A DNA stretch of 64,000 nt from contig DAIDKS010000024.1 in NCBI GenBank assembly GCA_027449885.1, positions 51,099 to 115,098 on the forward strand, written 5' to 3'. The stretch's first letter is position 1; each line of letters opens with the position of its first letter. The notes below the pieces were generated by a model that saw only the letters and a list, made by a program, of their open reading frames with translations, was not told the DNA's origin and did no database searches. Positions 26,303 through 34,985 of the stretch are shown one piece after another. Origin of the DNA: Acidimicrobiaceae bacterium (GTDB lineage: Bacteria > Actinomycetota > Acidimicrobiia > Acidimicrobiales > RAAP-2). Position numbers and translations under genes: made by a program.

Positions 26303-26313
26303 CACGCCCTCGT

Positions 26314-26325
26314 TAGCATGACAGT
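26314..26325 (+). promoter_or_regulatory. Leaderless promoter of the CydDC-like operon
   Basis: TAGCAT (26314-26319), 6-nt spacer GACAGT, GTG at 26326. Confidence 0.5.
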
Positions 26326-27819
26326 GTGATCGCGCCCCCCGCGTTCGACGCCTTTCGCGCGTCCGCGCGCACGATCGGGACCGGGGTCGCGCTCGTCCAC
26401 CTCGCCGTGGCCGTGGCGTGGGCGTTTGGACTGGACGACCTCTACCGCGGCCACACGACCGCGGGGATCGCCCTCATCCTCCTCGGACTCCTCGCTCGTC
26501 TGCTCGTCAGCGAGATCTCGTCCGCCTGGAGCTCCCGCGCGGCCGCGACGCTCCGCGGGCGGTGGCGCGCGGGTCTCGCCACCTACCTCGCCCGACCACG
26601 CCCCGAGGGCGAGCGAGGGCGTCACGACCTCGCCCTCGCCATCGAGCGCGTGGCGACGGCCCCGGGACTCACCCTCGTCAGCACCGCCGCGCGCGTGAGC
26701 GCCCTCGGACTGGTCGTCCTCTTCCTAGCCGCGGGATGGCTCGCCACCGCGGTCGTCGTCGCGCTGCTCGCCCTCTCCGCCCCCCTCTACCTGCGAGCGG
26801 GTCGACGGGGCGCCGAGCTCGGTGCCGAGTACCAGGCGCGTCGGGCCGTCTTCGAGCGTCGCCAGCTGGAGCTGATCTCCCGTGCCCCGGAACTGCGCAG
26901 CCTCGGCGCCGTCGACTACGGCGCCCGCGAGATCGCCGCGATCAGCGAGTCCGAGCACGCCAGCGCGATGCGCGCCATCCGTGCCGCACTCCAGTCATCC
27001 CTGGTCACGGAGTTCCTCGGTGGCGTGAGCGTGGGTCTCGTCGCGATGGTGGTCGGCTTCGGACTGCTCGACGGTCGGATCTCGCTGGTGCGCGCCATCC
27101 TCGCGGTCCTCGTGACGACCGAGGTCGTCGCGGCGGTGCGACGCTACGGGGTGGAGTTCCACCGGCGCGAGGACGCGCAGGGGGCTCGGCGCGTCCTCGA
27201 GGGGCTGACGGCGTCCGTCTCGGGGGCCGCGCCGCTCCCCTCCGTCCACCTCCTCGAGGCGCGGGCGCTCGTCACCCCGGCCGACCCGACCGCCCGTGAC
27301 CTCGTCATCGAGCCCGGTGAGCGGCTCCGCCTCACGGGTCCGTCGGGCGCGGGCAAGACGACCCTCCTCGAGACGCTGGTGGGCTGGCGCGACCCACGGT
27401 CGGGTCACGTGGTGCGCGCGGGTGGGGGCATCGCCGTGGTCACCCCCGACAGCCCCCTCCTCGGCGCCAGTCTGCGAGAGAACCTCCTGCTCGGCGTGAC
27501 GGGCCCCCGGGACGAGGACCTTCACGCGCTGCTGCGCGAGGTCGGGCTCGACGGGCCGCGCTTCGCGGACCTCGACCGCACCCTGCTCTCCGACGGCGAG
27601 GGCGTGAGCAGCGGCGAGCGAGCGCGCCTGGCCCTCGCCCGCGGCGTCCTCGCCGGGGCCGTCCTGTTCGTCGTCGACGACGTGGCCGGCCACCTCGACG
27701 AGGCCAGCCGGCGTCGGGTCGCCGACTTCCTCGATCGTCGCCCCGACCTTGCCGTCGTCGAGGCCACCAGCGGGCTCAGCGTGCTGCACGGGGCGTACGA
27801 GATCGGCATCGGGTCGTGA
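26326..27819 (+). CDS. ABC exporter, transmembrane plus ATPase (CydD-like half)
   Basis: 497 aa: about 300 residues of transmembrane domain with 5-6 helices followed by a nucleotide-binding domain. Walker A is GPSGAGKTT (about 342-350) and the signature is VSSGERARLALARG. Walker B reads VLFVVDDVAGHLDE, where the catalytic Glu is replaced by Asp, and the usual H-loop His is absent (AVVEATSGLS). This half-site therefore looks degenerate, as in asymmetric heterodimeric exporters. It overlaps the next gene by GTGA. Similarity to CydD is general; the exported substrate (thiol, peptide or lipid) is unknown. Confidence 0.72.
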   Translation: MIAPPAFDAFRASARTIGTGVALVHLAVAVAWAFGLDDLYRGHTTAGIALILLGLLARLLVSEISSAWSSRAAATLRGRWRAGLATYLARPRPEGERGRHDLALAIERVATAPGLTLVSTAARVSALGLVVLFLAAGWLATAVVVALLALSAPLYLRAGRRGAELGAEYQARRAVFERRQLELISRAPELRSLGAVDYGAREIAAISESEHASAMRAIRAALQSSLVTEFLGGVSVGLVAMVVGFGLLDGRISLVRAILAVLVTTEVVAAVRRYGVEFHRREDAQGARRVLEGLTASVSGAAPLPSVHLLEARALVTPADPTARDLVIEPGERLRLTGPSGAGKTTLLETLVGWRDPRSGHVVRAGGGIAVVTPDSPLLGASLRENLLLGVTGPRDEDLHALLREVGLDGPRFADLDRTLLSDGEGVSSGERARLALARGVLAGAVLFVVDDVAGHLDEASRRRVADFLDRRPDLAVVEATSGLSVLHGAYEIGIGS

Positions 27820-29408
27820 GCCCCGAGCTCGCGCGCGTCGTCCGCTGGCTCCGCCGGGCGCGGCCGCCCCGGCGCGACCTGCTGGTGGCGCTCGGCGCCG
27901 GGATCGTGGCGACGCTGACCCAAGCCGGTCTCTTCGTGGGGGCCCTCGGCCTCCTCGCGGCCTCCAGCGGCCGGCCCGGGCTGGCGGCCGTCGGCGCCAC
28001 GCTCGTCGTGATCGAGCTCGTCGCCTTCCTGCGCTCGCCGATCCGCTTCGCGGAGCGCGTCACGTCGCACCGGCTGGGATTCGCCGCGGTGGCGCGCTGG
28101 CGCGCCTGGCTGATCCGAACTCTCGGGGCGTGGCCGTGGCGCCGCTGGCGGTCCCACGGTCGCGGCGACCTGCTCGAGCGGGCCCTGCGCGACACCGACG
28201 AGCTGCAGGACCTGTGGCTGCGCGCCGCGATCCCCGCGACCTCGGTCGCGGTCACGACGATCGCGCTCGACGTCCTCCTCGCGACCTGGGGCTCGGGGTG
28301 GTGGCGCGTCGCCCTGGTGGCCCTGATCCTCCAGGCGGGTGGGGCCGTCGCGCTGGTGGCGGCCCTGCCGGGCACCGTGCGCGCGGACGCCGACGTCCGC
28401 CGATGGCGTGGCGACTTCCAGACCGTGCTCGTCGAGCTCGGAGCCGCCGGCCCCGCCCTCACGCTGCTCGGCTCGCGTCCCTACCTCGAGGATCGACTCG
28501 CGTCGGCGCGCGACGACCTCACGCGGGCCGAGGCGGTCGCTCGCCAGCGCCAGCGCCGTGGCGCGATCGTCGGGGTGATGGCGAGCGTCGCGATCGTCGC
28601 GAGCCTCGTCCTCGCTCCGCCGGCGTCGGGGACGCGGCTCGTCGTCGCCGCCGCGATGCTGCTCAGCTCCAGTGAGCTCATCGCCGCTCTGCGCTCGGCC
28701 CTCGACACGGTGGTCGCCGTCAGCGCCGGGGCCGAGCGGCTCGAGAGCCTGAGCACGGCGACGCCGCCGACCGACCCGACGTGGCCCGACTCGCGAGTGC
28801 TCGTCATCAACGATCTCGTGCTGCGAGAGGAGGGCGACGTCGTCGTCCGCGCCCCCCGGGCCCGCGCGGGCTCGGGGGCCCGGATCGCCGTGGTGGGACC
28901 CTCGGGGTCGGGGAAGTCGACCCTCCTGCGGGTGATCGCGGGTCTCGACGCCCCCGACGGCGGGACCGTCGAGGTGGGCGGGGTTCCCCTCCACGAGCTC
29001 GACGAGGGCGTCCTGCGCGCGCACGTCGCCTACGTGCCGACCGACCCGGGACTGCTCGACGGCTACGCCCTCGACCTGGTGCGCCTGGGACGGACCCTGC
29101 GCCGCGACCCCCTCGCGGACCTACGAACGCTCGGCCTCGACCTCGAGCCGACGTCCCACCTGACGGCCCTGAGCCGCGGCGAGTCGGCCCGCGTCGCACT
29201 CGCCCGGGCCCTGGCCACCGGGCCGTCCATCGTCCTGCTCGACGAGCCGACCGGCGGACTCGGCCGCGAGGACACCGAGGCCGTCCTCGCCCTCCTCGAC
29301 GCGAGTGGGACGACCGTCATCGCGGCGACCCACGATCCCCTGGTCATGGCCTGGTCCGACGAGGTGTGGGACCTCGAGGGCGGGGAGTTGCGCCGGACGA
29401 CGCGCTAG
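27816..29408 (+). CDS. ABC exporter, transmembrane plus ATPase (CydC-like half)
   Basis: 530 aa partner of the preceding protein: a transmembrane domain of about 310 residues with RSPIRFAERVTSHRLGFAAVARWR, which resembles CydC. The canonical ATPase domain has Walker A GPSGSGKST, signature LSRGESARVALARALA, Walker B IVLLDEPTGGLG and H-loop IAATHDP. All catalytic residues are intact, so this half should drive ATP hydrolysis in the heterodimer. No cytochrome bd genes adjoin, so a role in cytochrome bd assembly is not supported by context. Confidence 0.72.
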   Translation: MSPELARVVRWLRRARPPRRDLLVALGAGIVATLTQAGLFVGALGLLAASSGRPGLAAVGATLVVIELVAFLRSPIRFAERVTSHRLGFAAVARWRAWLIRTLGAWPWRRWRSHGRGDLLERALRDTDELQDLWLRAAIPATSVAVTTIALDVLLATWGSGWWRVALVALILQAGGAVALVAALPGTVRADADVRRWRGDFQTVLVELGAAGPALTLLGSRPYLEDRLASARDDLTRAEAVARQRQRRGAIVGVMASVAIVASLVLAPPASGTRLVVAAAMLLSSSELIAALRSALDTVVAVSAGAERLESLSTATPPTDPTWPDSRVLVINDLVLREEGDVVVRAPRARAGSGARIAVVGPSGSGKSTLLRVIAGLDAPDGGTVEVGGVPLHELDEGVLRAHVAYVPTDPGLLDGYALDLVRLGRTLRRDPLADLRTLGLDLEPTSHLTALSRGESARVALARALATGPSIVLLDEPTGGLGREDTEAVLALLDASGTTVIAATHDPLVMAWSDEVWDLEGGELRRTTR

Positions 29409-29491
29409 GGCGACGCCCAGCATGTGAACTTGTGCACAACACGGCCGTTTCGGGGAGTTCGCGGCCGAACGTCATTCGGGCCCCTTGCTAT

Positions 29492-29519
29492 CTTGGCCTC
29501 ATTGGCTGGGGGGGCCAAG
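29492..29519. other. Stem-loop with G-run loop upstream of a terminator
   Basis: CTTGGCC (29492-29498) pairs with GGCCAAG (29513-29519) around a 14-nt loop containing a run of seven G (seven C on the minus strand). TATCTT at 29489 could be a -10 box. With the strong hairpin right after it, the segment could encode a short structured RNA, but it matches no RNA family I can name with confidence. Confidence 0.3.
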
Positions 29520-29525
29520 CTACGA

Positions 29526-29559
29526 GAGCCCGCCCGTTCCGCGAGGGACGGGCGGGCTC
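29526..29559. terminator. Strong bidirectional-type terminator hairpin
   Basis: GAGCCCGCCCGT (29526-29537) and ACGGGCGGGCTC (29548-29559) form a perfect 12-bp stem with a 10-nt loop. It is followed by CGTCGTTT on the plus strand and sits between the convergent CydC-like and histidine-phosphatase genes. It probably terminates both transcripts. Confidence 0.7.
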
Positions 29560-29581
29560 CGTCGTTTCCCGGGCCCGCGTC

Positions 29582-30196
29582 CTAGACGAGGGAGGCGGTG
29601 ACGTCGACCCCGTGGGGCACGACGTTGAAGCGCACCAGCGAGGGCGACCGCCGGCGGGTGGCGATGACCGTGAGCGACCCGTTGTCGAGCCGGGTTCGCC
29701 AGGCGGTGGCCCCCGCGACGCCGAGGGCCCACACGACGGCCGACTTGATCGGGCTCACGTGGCTGACGATCGCGAGATGGCGCGCGGGGTCGTGCAGCAG
29801 GCTCTCGGGGTCCGCCAGCTGGGCGTCGAGCTCGGCGTGGACGCGCGCGTCGACCGCCGACAGCGACTCGCCTCCGCCGAAGGCCACGTGGTGATCGGTC
29901 TCGAAGGCCTCCCACTGCTCGGCGCTGATCACGCTGAGCGGCTGGCCGTCGAGCTCGCCGTAGTCGACCTCGACGAATGACGCGCGCACCTGGGCCGATA
30001 GGTGCGGCACCGCGAGTGCGGCCGTGGACCTCGCGCGCTGTAGCGGCGACGTCCACACCTCCTCCACGCCGTCGAGCAGCGGCCGCAGCGCCCGGGCCTG
30101 TCGTTGACCGAGCTCGGTGAGCGGCGGGTCCGACCGACCGACCAGCAGGTTCTGGGCGTTGGTCGTCGTCTGGCCGTGGCGGATGAGCAGGATCAC
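29582..30196 (-). CDS. Histidine phosphatase family protein (phosphoglycerate mutase-like)
   Basis: 204 aa with the catalytic LIRHGQTTTN at residues 4-13, a VWTSPLQRARST segment, VDYGELDG and a second catalytic His in AIVSHVSPIKS. It belongs to the branch of small phosphatases (GpmB/CobC-like) acting on diverse phosphomonoesters. The GTG at 30196 overlaps the stop of the zinc-ribbon gene (GTGA). Last gene of the operon starting at 32915. Confidence 0.82.
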   Translation of the reverse strand: MILLIRHGQTTTNAQNLLVGRSDPPLTELGQRQARALRPLLDGVEEVWTSPLQRARSTAALAVPHLSAQVRASFVEVDYGELDGQPLSVISAEQWEAFETDHHVAFGGGESLSAVDARVHAELDAQLADPESLLHDPARHLAIVSHVSPIKSAVVWALGVAGATAWRTRLDNGSLTVIATRRRSPSLVRFNVVPHGVDVTASLV

Positions 30197-30906
30197 GGCA
30201 GGAGCATCCGTCCGCACGAGGGGCAGTCGATCCACTCCGCGTCGCGGGTGGCGCGCCACCGATCGAGGTCGAGGGGCGCGAGCGCGATGCGACACCCGTC
30301 GCAACGTCCGTCCACCACGTGCGCGGCACCGCTGACGCCGGCCCGGGTTCGGCGCGCCTCGTAGCGCGCGAGCAGGTCCGGGGCGACGGCGGCGACCCGC
30401 TGCTCCCGCTCGGTGCGCCGGGCCACGATCTCGTCGTCCAGACTGGCCCGCAGGGCCGCCACGGTCGCCATCAACTCCTCGCGACGCGTCAGGGCCGGCT
30501 GGGCCACGAGGCGCAACTCGGCCACGCGGGCGTCGCCGACCTCGAGCTCCTCGAGCAGCGCGAGGGCCCGCTCGTCGGCCCCCTGGCGGCGCTCGGCGAC
30601 CTGATCGGCCTCGTGGGCCACGGCCTCGATCTCGCGCGCCCCCGCCGTCGATCGAGCGAGGCGATCGCGCAGCTCCCGCTCCCGCGTCGCCAGCCGCTCG
30701 GCCTCCTCCAGCGCCGCCTCGTAGGCGGCCCGTGTCGGGGCGATCGCCGCCCGGGCGACCTCGATCTCGCGCGCCCGCTCCCGCAACTCGACCTCGAGGG
30801 CCGTGAGCTCGGACTGCTCCGGTAGATGATCCCTCTGGCCGGCGAGTCGATCGATCCACCGATCGACCTCCACGAGCGCGGCGACGGCCGCGAGGTCCTC
30901 ACTCAT
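30193..30906 (-). CDS. Coiled-coil protein with C4 zinc ribbon (CT398/DUF164 type)
   Basis: 237 aa. A long Arg/Glu/Ala-rich coiled coil (about residues 10-180) is followed by a C-terminal zinc ribbon: RCDGCRIALAP and WIDCPSCGRMLLP supply four cysteines. This architecture matches the CT398 / zf-RING_7 family, widespread near RNase H or Nif3-like genes in actinobacteria and of unclear function. ATG at 30906, overlapping the Nudix gene by 8 nt. Confidence 0.85.
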   Translation of the reverse strand: MSEDLAAVAALVEVDRWIDRLAGQRDHLPEQSELTALEVELRERAREIEVARAAIAPTRAAYEAALEEAERLATRERELRDRLARSTAGAREIEAVAHEADQVAERRQGADERALALLEELEVGDARVAELRLVAQPALTRREELMATVAALRASLDDEIVARRTEREQRVAAVAPDLLARYEARRTRAGVSGAAHVVDGRCDGCRIALAPLDLDRWRATRDAEWIDCPSCGRMLLP

Positions 30907-31450
30907 CGCCGTAGTCTGCCACGCCCCACCCCGCGACCCGACGCTCGAGGGCGCGCAGCGCCGGCACCAGCGCCGGCTCCGCCCGCTCGACCGCGGCTCC
31001 GTAGTCGAACCAGGCGACGAGGGGACTCTCGCCGGGCGGCGGCTGGGGATCGACCGGCGGCGCGACCAGGAGGTAGCGCAGGTCGTAGTGGGTGTGACCG
31101 CGGGGCCCGGGGTGGACGTCGACGTGGACCAGCTCGACGGGCCGGTGCAGGCGGGCCGGGAGCCCCGTCTCCTCCCGCGTCTCGCGCAGGGCGGCCGCGG
31201 GGGGATCCTCTCCGGCGTCGACGTGTCCACCGGGCTGGACCCAGATCCCGAGACGCCGGTGACGGTGCAGGACCACCCCGCGGCGCGAGACCACGAAGGC
31301 CGACGCGGTGAGGTGGTGGGCGTGGGCGTGCTCGTCGTAGAGGTCGACGGGCCAGCCCAGTCGTCGACGAATCAGGGCGATCGAGAGCGCCTCGCGCTCG
31401 TCGACGGGCTCGAGGGCCTCGAGGCCGCGCCGCAGGTCGTCGCTCGTCAC
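30899..31450 (-). CDS. Nudix hydrolase
   Basis: 183 aa. The Nudix box reads GGHVDAGEDPPAAALRETRE with EETGL following, matching GX5EX7REUXEEXGU. The preceding segment ASAFVVSRRGVVLHRHRRLGIWVQPGG supplies the usual strands. Substrate not predictable (nucleoside diphosphate derivative). GTG 31450 overlaps the stop of the flavin-binding gene (GTGA). Confidence 0.87.
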   Translation of the reverse strand: MTSDDLRRGLEALEPVDEREALSIALIRRRLGWPVDLYDEHAHAHHLTASAFVVSRRGVVLHRHRRLGIWVQPGGHVDAGEDPPAAALRETREETGLPARLHRPVELVHVDVHPGPRGHTHYDLRYLLVAPPVDPQPPPGESPLVAWFDYGAAVERAEPALVPALRALERRVAGWGVADYGDE

Positions 31451-32112
31451 GTCGCCTCGCGTCGACGACGGACCGACGCGGGCACGGGGAGCCCCTGGGC
31501 CATCGCCCCATCCGTCGACGGGACGGGTTCGTCGTAGACGAGGCGAGCCGGCAGGACGCCCGACCAGATCGGCCGAGCCTGGTCCTCGGCGTCGTCGTCC
31601 GTCGGGCCGGCCGACACCTTGAGCGAGGCCTCGGCGATCCGGACGGCGAGGACCATGGTGCGACGGAGCTCGGAGTCGGTCGCCGGTCGGATCTCCCCGG
31701 TGCGACCGGGCAGGATGGCCTCGGTCATCAGGTCGAGGACGCGGCGCCGCTCCTCCAGGGACCGCACCTCGCTCACCGGACCGACCACGACGACCGAGCG
31801 GTAGGCGATCGAGGACTCGAAGGCGCTGCGCGCGACGCGGATGCCGTCGTAGAGGGTCGCCGTCAGCCACGCCTCACCGCTCTCCCGCACGGCCGTCATC
31901 ACGCGATTCGAGCGACTGCCGTGGACGTAGAGGGTGTCGCCCTCCCGCGCCGCCAGGGTCGGCAGGGCGACCCCGAGCCCGTCGACGACGGCCGCGAGAT
32001 GGCAGAAGGGCGCGTGGTCCAGCACGGCGTAGATCGACTCTCGGTCGTAGCGGGCCTTCTCGGGCAGCCGTCGAACGCGCGTCCGGGGCCCCGGACCGAG
32101 GACGTCGCTCAC
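31447..32112 (-). CDS. Pyridoxamine 5'-phosphate oxidase family (split beta-barrel flavin/F420-binding) protein
   Basis: 221 aa. It contains FCHLAAVVDGLGVALPTLAAREGDTLYVHGS, the split-barrel core, and AYRSVVVVGPVSEV. These match the COG3467-type PNPOx-like family often annotated as nitroimidazole-resistance-like flavoproteins. Cofactor could be FMN, heme or F420. GTG at 32112 overlaps the PhzF-like gene stop. Confidence 0.75.
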   Translation of the reverse strand: MSDVLGPGPRTRVRRLPEKARYDRESIYAVLDHAPFCHLAAVVDGLGVALPTLAAREGDTLYVHGSRSNRVMTAVRESGEAWLTATLYDGIRVARSAFESSIAYRSVVVVGPVSEVRSLEERRRVLDLMTEAILPGRTGEIRPATDSELRRTMVLAVRIAEASLKVSAGPTDDDAEDQARPIWSGVLPARLVYDEPVPSTDGAMAQGLPVPASVRRRREAT

Positions 32113-32915
32113 GCGCGCAGGTCTCCCCCGAAGAAGGTGCGGGCCTGTCCCGCCACCTCGACGTGGGACTCGAAGAGGCGCGAGTGCATCACGCCACCCC
32201 TGGCGGACGCCTGACGGACCATCGCGGTCGGGGCTCCGGTGCGGGCCGCCCACCACGGCGCGACCGCGCACATGGCCGACCCCGTCACCGGGTCCTCGGC
32301 GAGCCCGAGCCGCGGCGCGAAGACGCGAATCGTGACGTCGGCGTCGGGCCCGCCGGCGCAGGCCGCGATGATGAGCGAACCGGGCACGAGGAAGAGACTC
32401 ACCGGGTCCACCGCGAGCCCGCAGAGCTCGTCGTAGTCCTCCACGATGGCGAGGACGCCCTGGGCGCCGGCCTGGAAGACCTCGCGCACCGGCCCGAGGG
32501 TTCCGTTGAGGACGGACGGGTCGAGGGGCTCGAGGTAGGAGCGGGGCAGATCCATGCCGATCATCCCGTCGGGGAGGCGACGTCCCGACAGGACGCCCGC
32601 GCGCGTCTGAAACCTCAGCTCGCCGGCCGGGACGCCGAGCTCGCTCGCCAGCACGTGCACCGTCGCGAGCGTCGCGTGCCCGCAGAGGTCCACCTCGACC
32701 GTGGGGGTGAACCACCGCAGGCTCCACCCGTCGCCGACGCGACGCACGAAGGCCGTCTCCGAGACGCCGAGCTCGAACGCGATCGTCTGGAGATCGGCGT
32801 CGCTCACCGCTCTCTCCAGCAGAACGACGACCGCCGGATTTCCCCGAGCCTGGTCGCCGATGAACGCATCAACCCACCACAGGCGATGACCGAAGGTCAC
32901 GTTGACCGAGTCCAC
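32109..32915 (-). CDS. PhzF-family isomerase/epimerase
   Basis: 268 aa. N-terminal WWVDAFIGDQARGNPAVVVLL with conserved GNP, SETAFV with the catalytic Glu, RWFTPTVEVDLCGHATLATVHVL, and near the end RVFAPRLGLAEDPVTGSAMCAV are all PhzF signatures. PhzF proteins isomerise allylic substrates; in this family the physiological substrate is usually unknown. First gene of a five-gene operon in which every junction overlaps. I did not see a TANNNT box at the usual distance from its GTG. Confidence 0.85.
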   Translation of the reverse strand: MDSVNVTFGHRLWWVDAFIGDQARGNPAVVVLLERAVSDADLQTIAFELGVSETAFVRRVGDGWSLRWFTPTVEVDLCGHATLATVHVLASELGVPAGELRFQTRAGVLSGRRLPDGMIGMDLPRSYLEPLDPSVLNGTLGPVREVFQAGAQGVLAIVEDYDELCGLAVDPVSLFLVPGSLIIAACAGGPDADVTIRVFAPRLGLAEDPVTGSAMCAVAPWWAARTGAPTAMVRQASARGGVMHSRLFESHVEVAGQARTFFGGDLRA

Positions 32916-32948
32916 CCGACCAGCCTGCCACAGCCTCGGGGCCGGCCG

Positions 32949-32960
32949 TAGACTCGCGCG
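32949..32960 (+). promoter_or_regulatory. Leaderless promoter of the EEP-family gene
   Basis: TAGACT (32949-32954), spacer CGCGCG, GTG at 32961. Confidence 0.5.
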
Positions 32961-33791
32961 GTGCGCGTGGTGACCTACAACCTCCACGGCGGCGTCGACG
33001 GGTGGGGACGCCCGACCGGGGCGCTCGCGCATGCCCTGGCCCTCGACGCCGACGTCCTGGTCTGTCCCGAGACGTGGCGGGGCGATAGCGGAGAGGACCA
33101 GTTCGCGCGCGTCCTCGCCGACCCGGCCCTGCACGGACACTTCGTGCCCCTCGCCCGGGCCGAACGGGCCGTCACCGAGCGAGCGGGGCTCGGGTGGCAG
33201 CCCCTGACGGCCCACCTGACCGGCGAGCACGGCCTGTACTTCACCGAGCACCGCGACCTCTCGCGCTGGCAGCGACTGCGCCGTCGCACGACCCGACTCG
33301 AGCCGGGCACCTGGGGCCTCGCCCTCTACACGCGACTCGCCGTCGAGTCCCTGCGCGACGTCGCGCTGCCGCGCCAGCCCCGTGAGCGGGTGGGTCGCGG
33401 ACTCATCGTCGCGGACCTGCGTGACGGGAGACGAGCCCTCCGGGTCATCGCCGTCCACGGCCCCCACCTCAGTCACGGCTCCTTTCGCACCTATCGCGAG
33501 GTCCGGCGCATCGCCGAGCAGACCGAGCCCCCGCGGCCGACACTCCTCGTCGGCGACTTCAACTCCTGGCGCCCACCCCTGCGCGTCTTCTTCCCCGGTT
33601 GGCGCAGTACGGCTCGCGCGCGCACCTGGCCGGCCCGTCACCCCCACAGTCAGATCGACCACATCCTGGCCCGCGGCCCGTGGCGGGTCCGCGACGCGGG
33701 GGCGACCGACGGTGGCAGCGACCACCGGGCGCTGCGGGTCGATCTCGACTGGCCGCCCTCAGACGATCTCGACGCCGGCACTCTCGGGTAG
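32961..33791 (+). CDS. Endonuclease/exonuclease/phosphatase family protein
   Basis: 276 aa. It begins RVVTYNLHGGVDGWG with the first metal-site Asn, then DVLVCPETW with the catalytic Glu, IAVHGPHLSHG, LLVGDFNSW with the Asp-x-Asn pair, and ends with IDHILARG and GGSDHRALRVDLDW, the terminal Asp-His. All catalytic elements of the DNase I-like fold are present. No signal peptide is seen. Substrate (DNA, lipid or phosphodiester) undetermined. Its 3' end overlaps the convergent MFS gene by 33 nt. Confidence 0.82.
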   Translation: MRVVTYNLHGGVDGWGRPTGALAHALALDADVLVCPETWRGDSGEDQFARVLADPALHGHFVPLARAERAVTERAGLGWQPLTAHLTGEHGLYFTEHRDLSRWQRLRRRTTRLEPGTWGLALYTRLAVESLRDVALPRQPRERVGRGLIVADLRDGRRALRVIAVHGPHLSHGSFRTYREVRRIAEQTEPPRPTLLVGDFNSWRPPLRVFFPGWRSTARARTWPARHPHSQIDHILARGPWRVRDAGATDGGSDHRALRVDLDWPPSDDLDAGTLG

Positions 33792-34985
33792 TCGGGCGAG
33801 CAGCAGGATCGCCGGCACGAGCGGCAGGAAGGTGATGAGGGCGGCCGGACGCAGGGCGGCCGCCCCGTGGGTGCCGACGACGTCGCCGATCCAGCCGAAG
33901 ACCACCAGTCCGAGGGTCGCCCCGGCGACGCCCGCGACGGCCGTCCAGCCCAACGTCGTCGCCCGCACCGACCCGGGGAAGATCTCGGTGCTGAGGGCGC
34001 TCGCCGCCGGGGCGAGCAGGCCCGCGGCCCCGACCGCCGCGAAGTAGCCGAGCTCGAAGAGACGGGCCCCGCCCCAGTACGCCATCACGGAACCGGCCGC
34101 GAGAGCGACCACCCCCAGCGCCACCGTGGGTCGACGACCGATCGAGTGGGCCAGCCGACGGCTAAGGAGCAGGCCCCCGAAGCCGGCCACGCCGCTCACC
34201 GTCACGACGCCCGCGACGTGGGCCGGGGAGAGACCGAGGATCCCCTCGCCGTAGACGAAGGCGAACCCGTTCGCCGGGCCGGTAATGGCTCCCACGGCGG
34301 CCGCCACGACCGCGACGGCCGTCGTCCGCCCCCGCAGTCCTCGCGGGACCGAACCCAGCCGGGGCCACTGCGCGGTCGGATCGTGCTCGCGCGGCTCCGC
34401 GACGTGTCGCAGGGCCCGCGGGAGTAGCGCGGCGGGTACCACCGCGAGCAGGAAGAGCCAGCGAAAGGCCTGGGGGCCCCGGATGACACCGTGCAGGACG
34501 GCCGAGAGGCCGGCCCCCACCCCGGCCCCCGCGGCGAGCAGGGCGAGTCGGTGGACGCGATTCGCGGACGTGGAGATCTCGACCATCGCCACCTGAACGA
34601 CGGTCGAGGCCGCCGAGAGCAGGGGTCGCGCGAGCGCGAAGGCGATGACGAAGTACCAGTACCCGGGGCTGAGCGCGGCGAGGGCCGTCACGACCAGGCC
34701 CACCGTGAGGGTGCGCCGCACGACGGGCAGGCGCCCGCGACGGTCCGCCATGGCCGCGAGCGGGAGGGCGCCCAGTGACGCGACGCGCAGCACCCCGAGG
34801 CCCAGTCCGAGCAGTGATCCCGACAGGCCGACGGCGGAGCGCAGCGAGCCCGTCGCGGCCACGTGGCCGAAGTGGCGTGCCACGTCGTTGAGGGACGACA
34901 CCGAGCCGAACTGTGCGAACGACGAGGCGAGGCCCGCCAGCACCAGCACCGCGACCGGCGTCGACGAGGACGACCGTTCAGTCAA
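33759..34985 (-). CDS. Major facilitator superfamily transporter
   Basis: 408 aa with about 12 hydrophobic helices. The loop MADRRGRLPVVRR between helices 2 and 3 is the MFS signature motif A, and a related LSRRLAHSIGRRPTVAL repeats it between helices 8 and 9. The likely start is TTG at 34985, overlapping the oxidoreductase stop by 8 nt on the same strand. Substrate unknown; drug or organic-acid transport is typical. Confidence 0.82.
   Translation of the reverse strand: MTERSSSSTPVAVLVLAGLASSFAQFGSVSSLNDVARHFGHVAATGSLRSAVGLSGSLLGLGLGVLRVASLGALPLAAMADRRGRLPVVRRTLTVGLVVTALAALSPGYWYFVIAFALARPLLSAASTVVQVAMVEISTSANRVHRLALLAAGAGVGAGLSAVLHGVIRGPQAFRWLFLLAVVPAALLPRALRHVAEPREHDPTAQWPRLGSVPRGLRGRTTAVAVVAAAVGAITGPANGFAFVYGEGILGLSPAHVAGVVTVSGVAGFGGLLLSRRLAHSIGRRPTVALGVVALAAGSVMAYWGGARLFELGYFAAVGAAGLLAPAASALSTEIFPGSVRATTLGWTAVAGVAGATLGLVVFGWIGDVVGTHGAAALRPAALITFLPLVPAILLLARLPESAGVEIV

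Noticed and set aside
29480..29570. 6C RNA motif
   Set aside because: A C-run exists only in one loop (minus strand); the family requires two hairpins with C-rich loops, and the second hairpin here is terminator-like.
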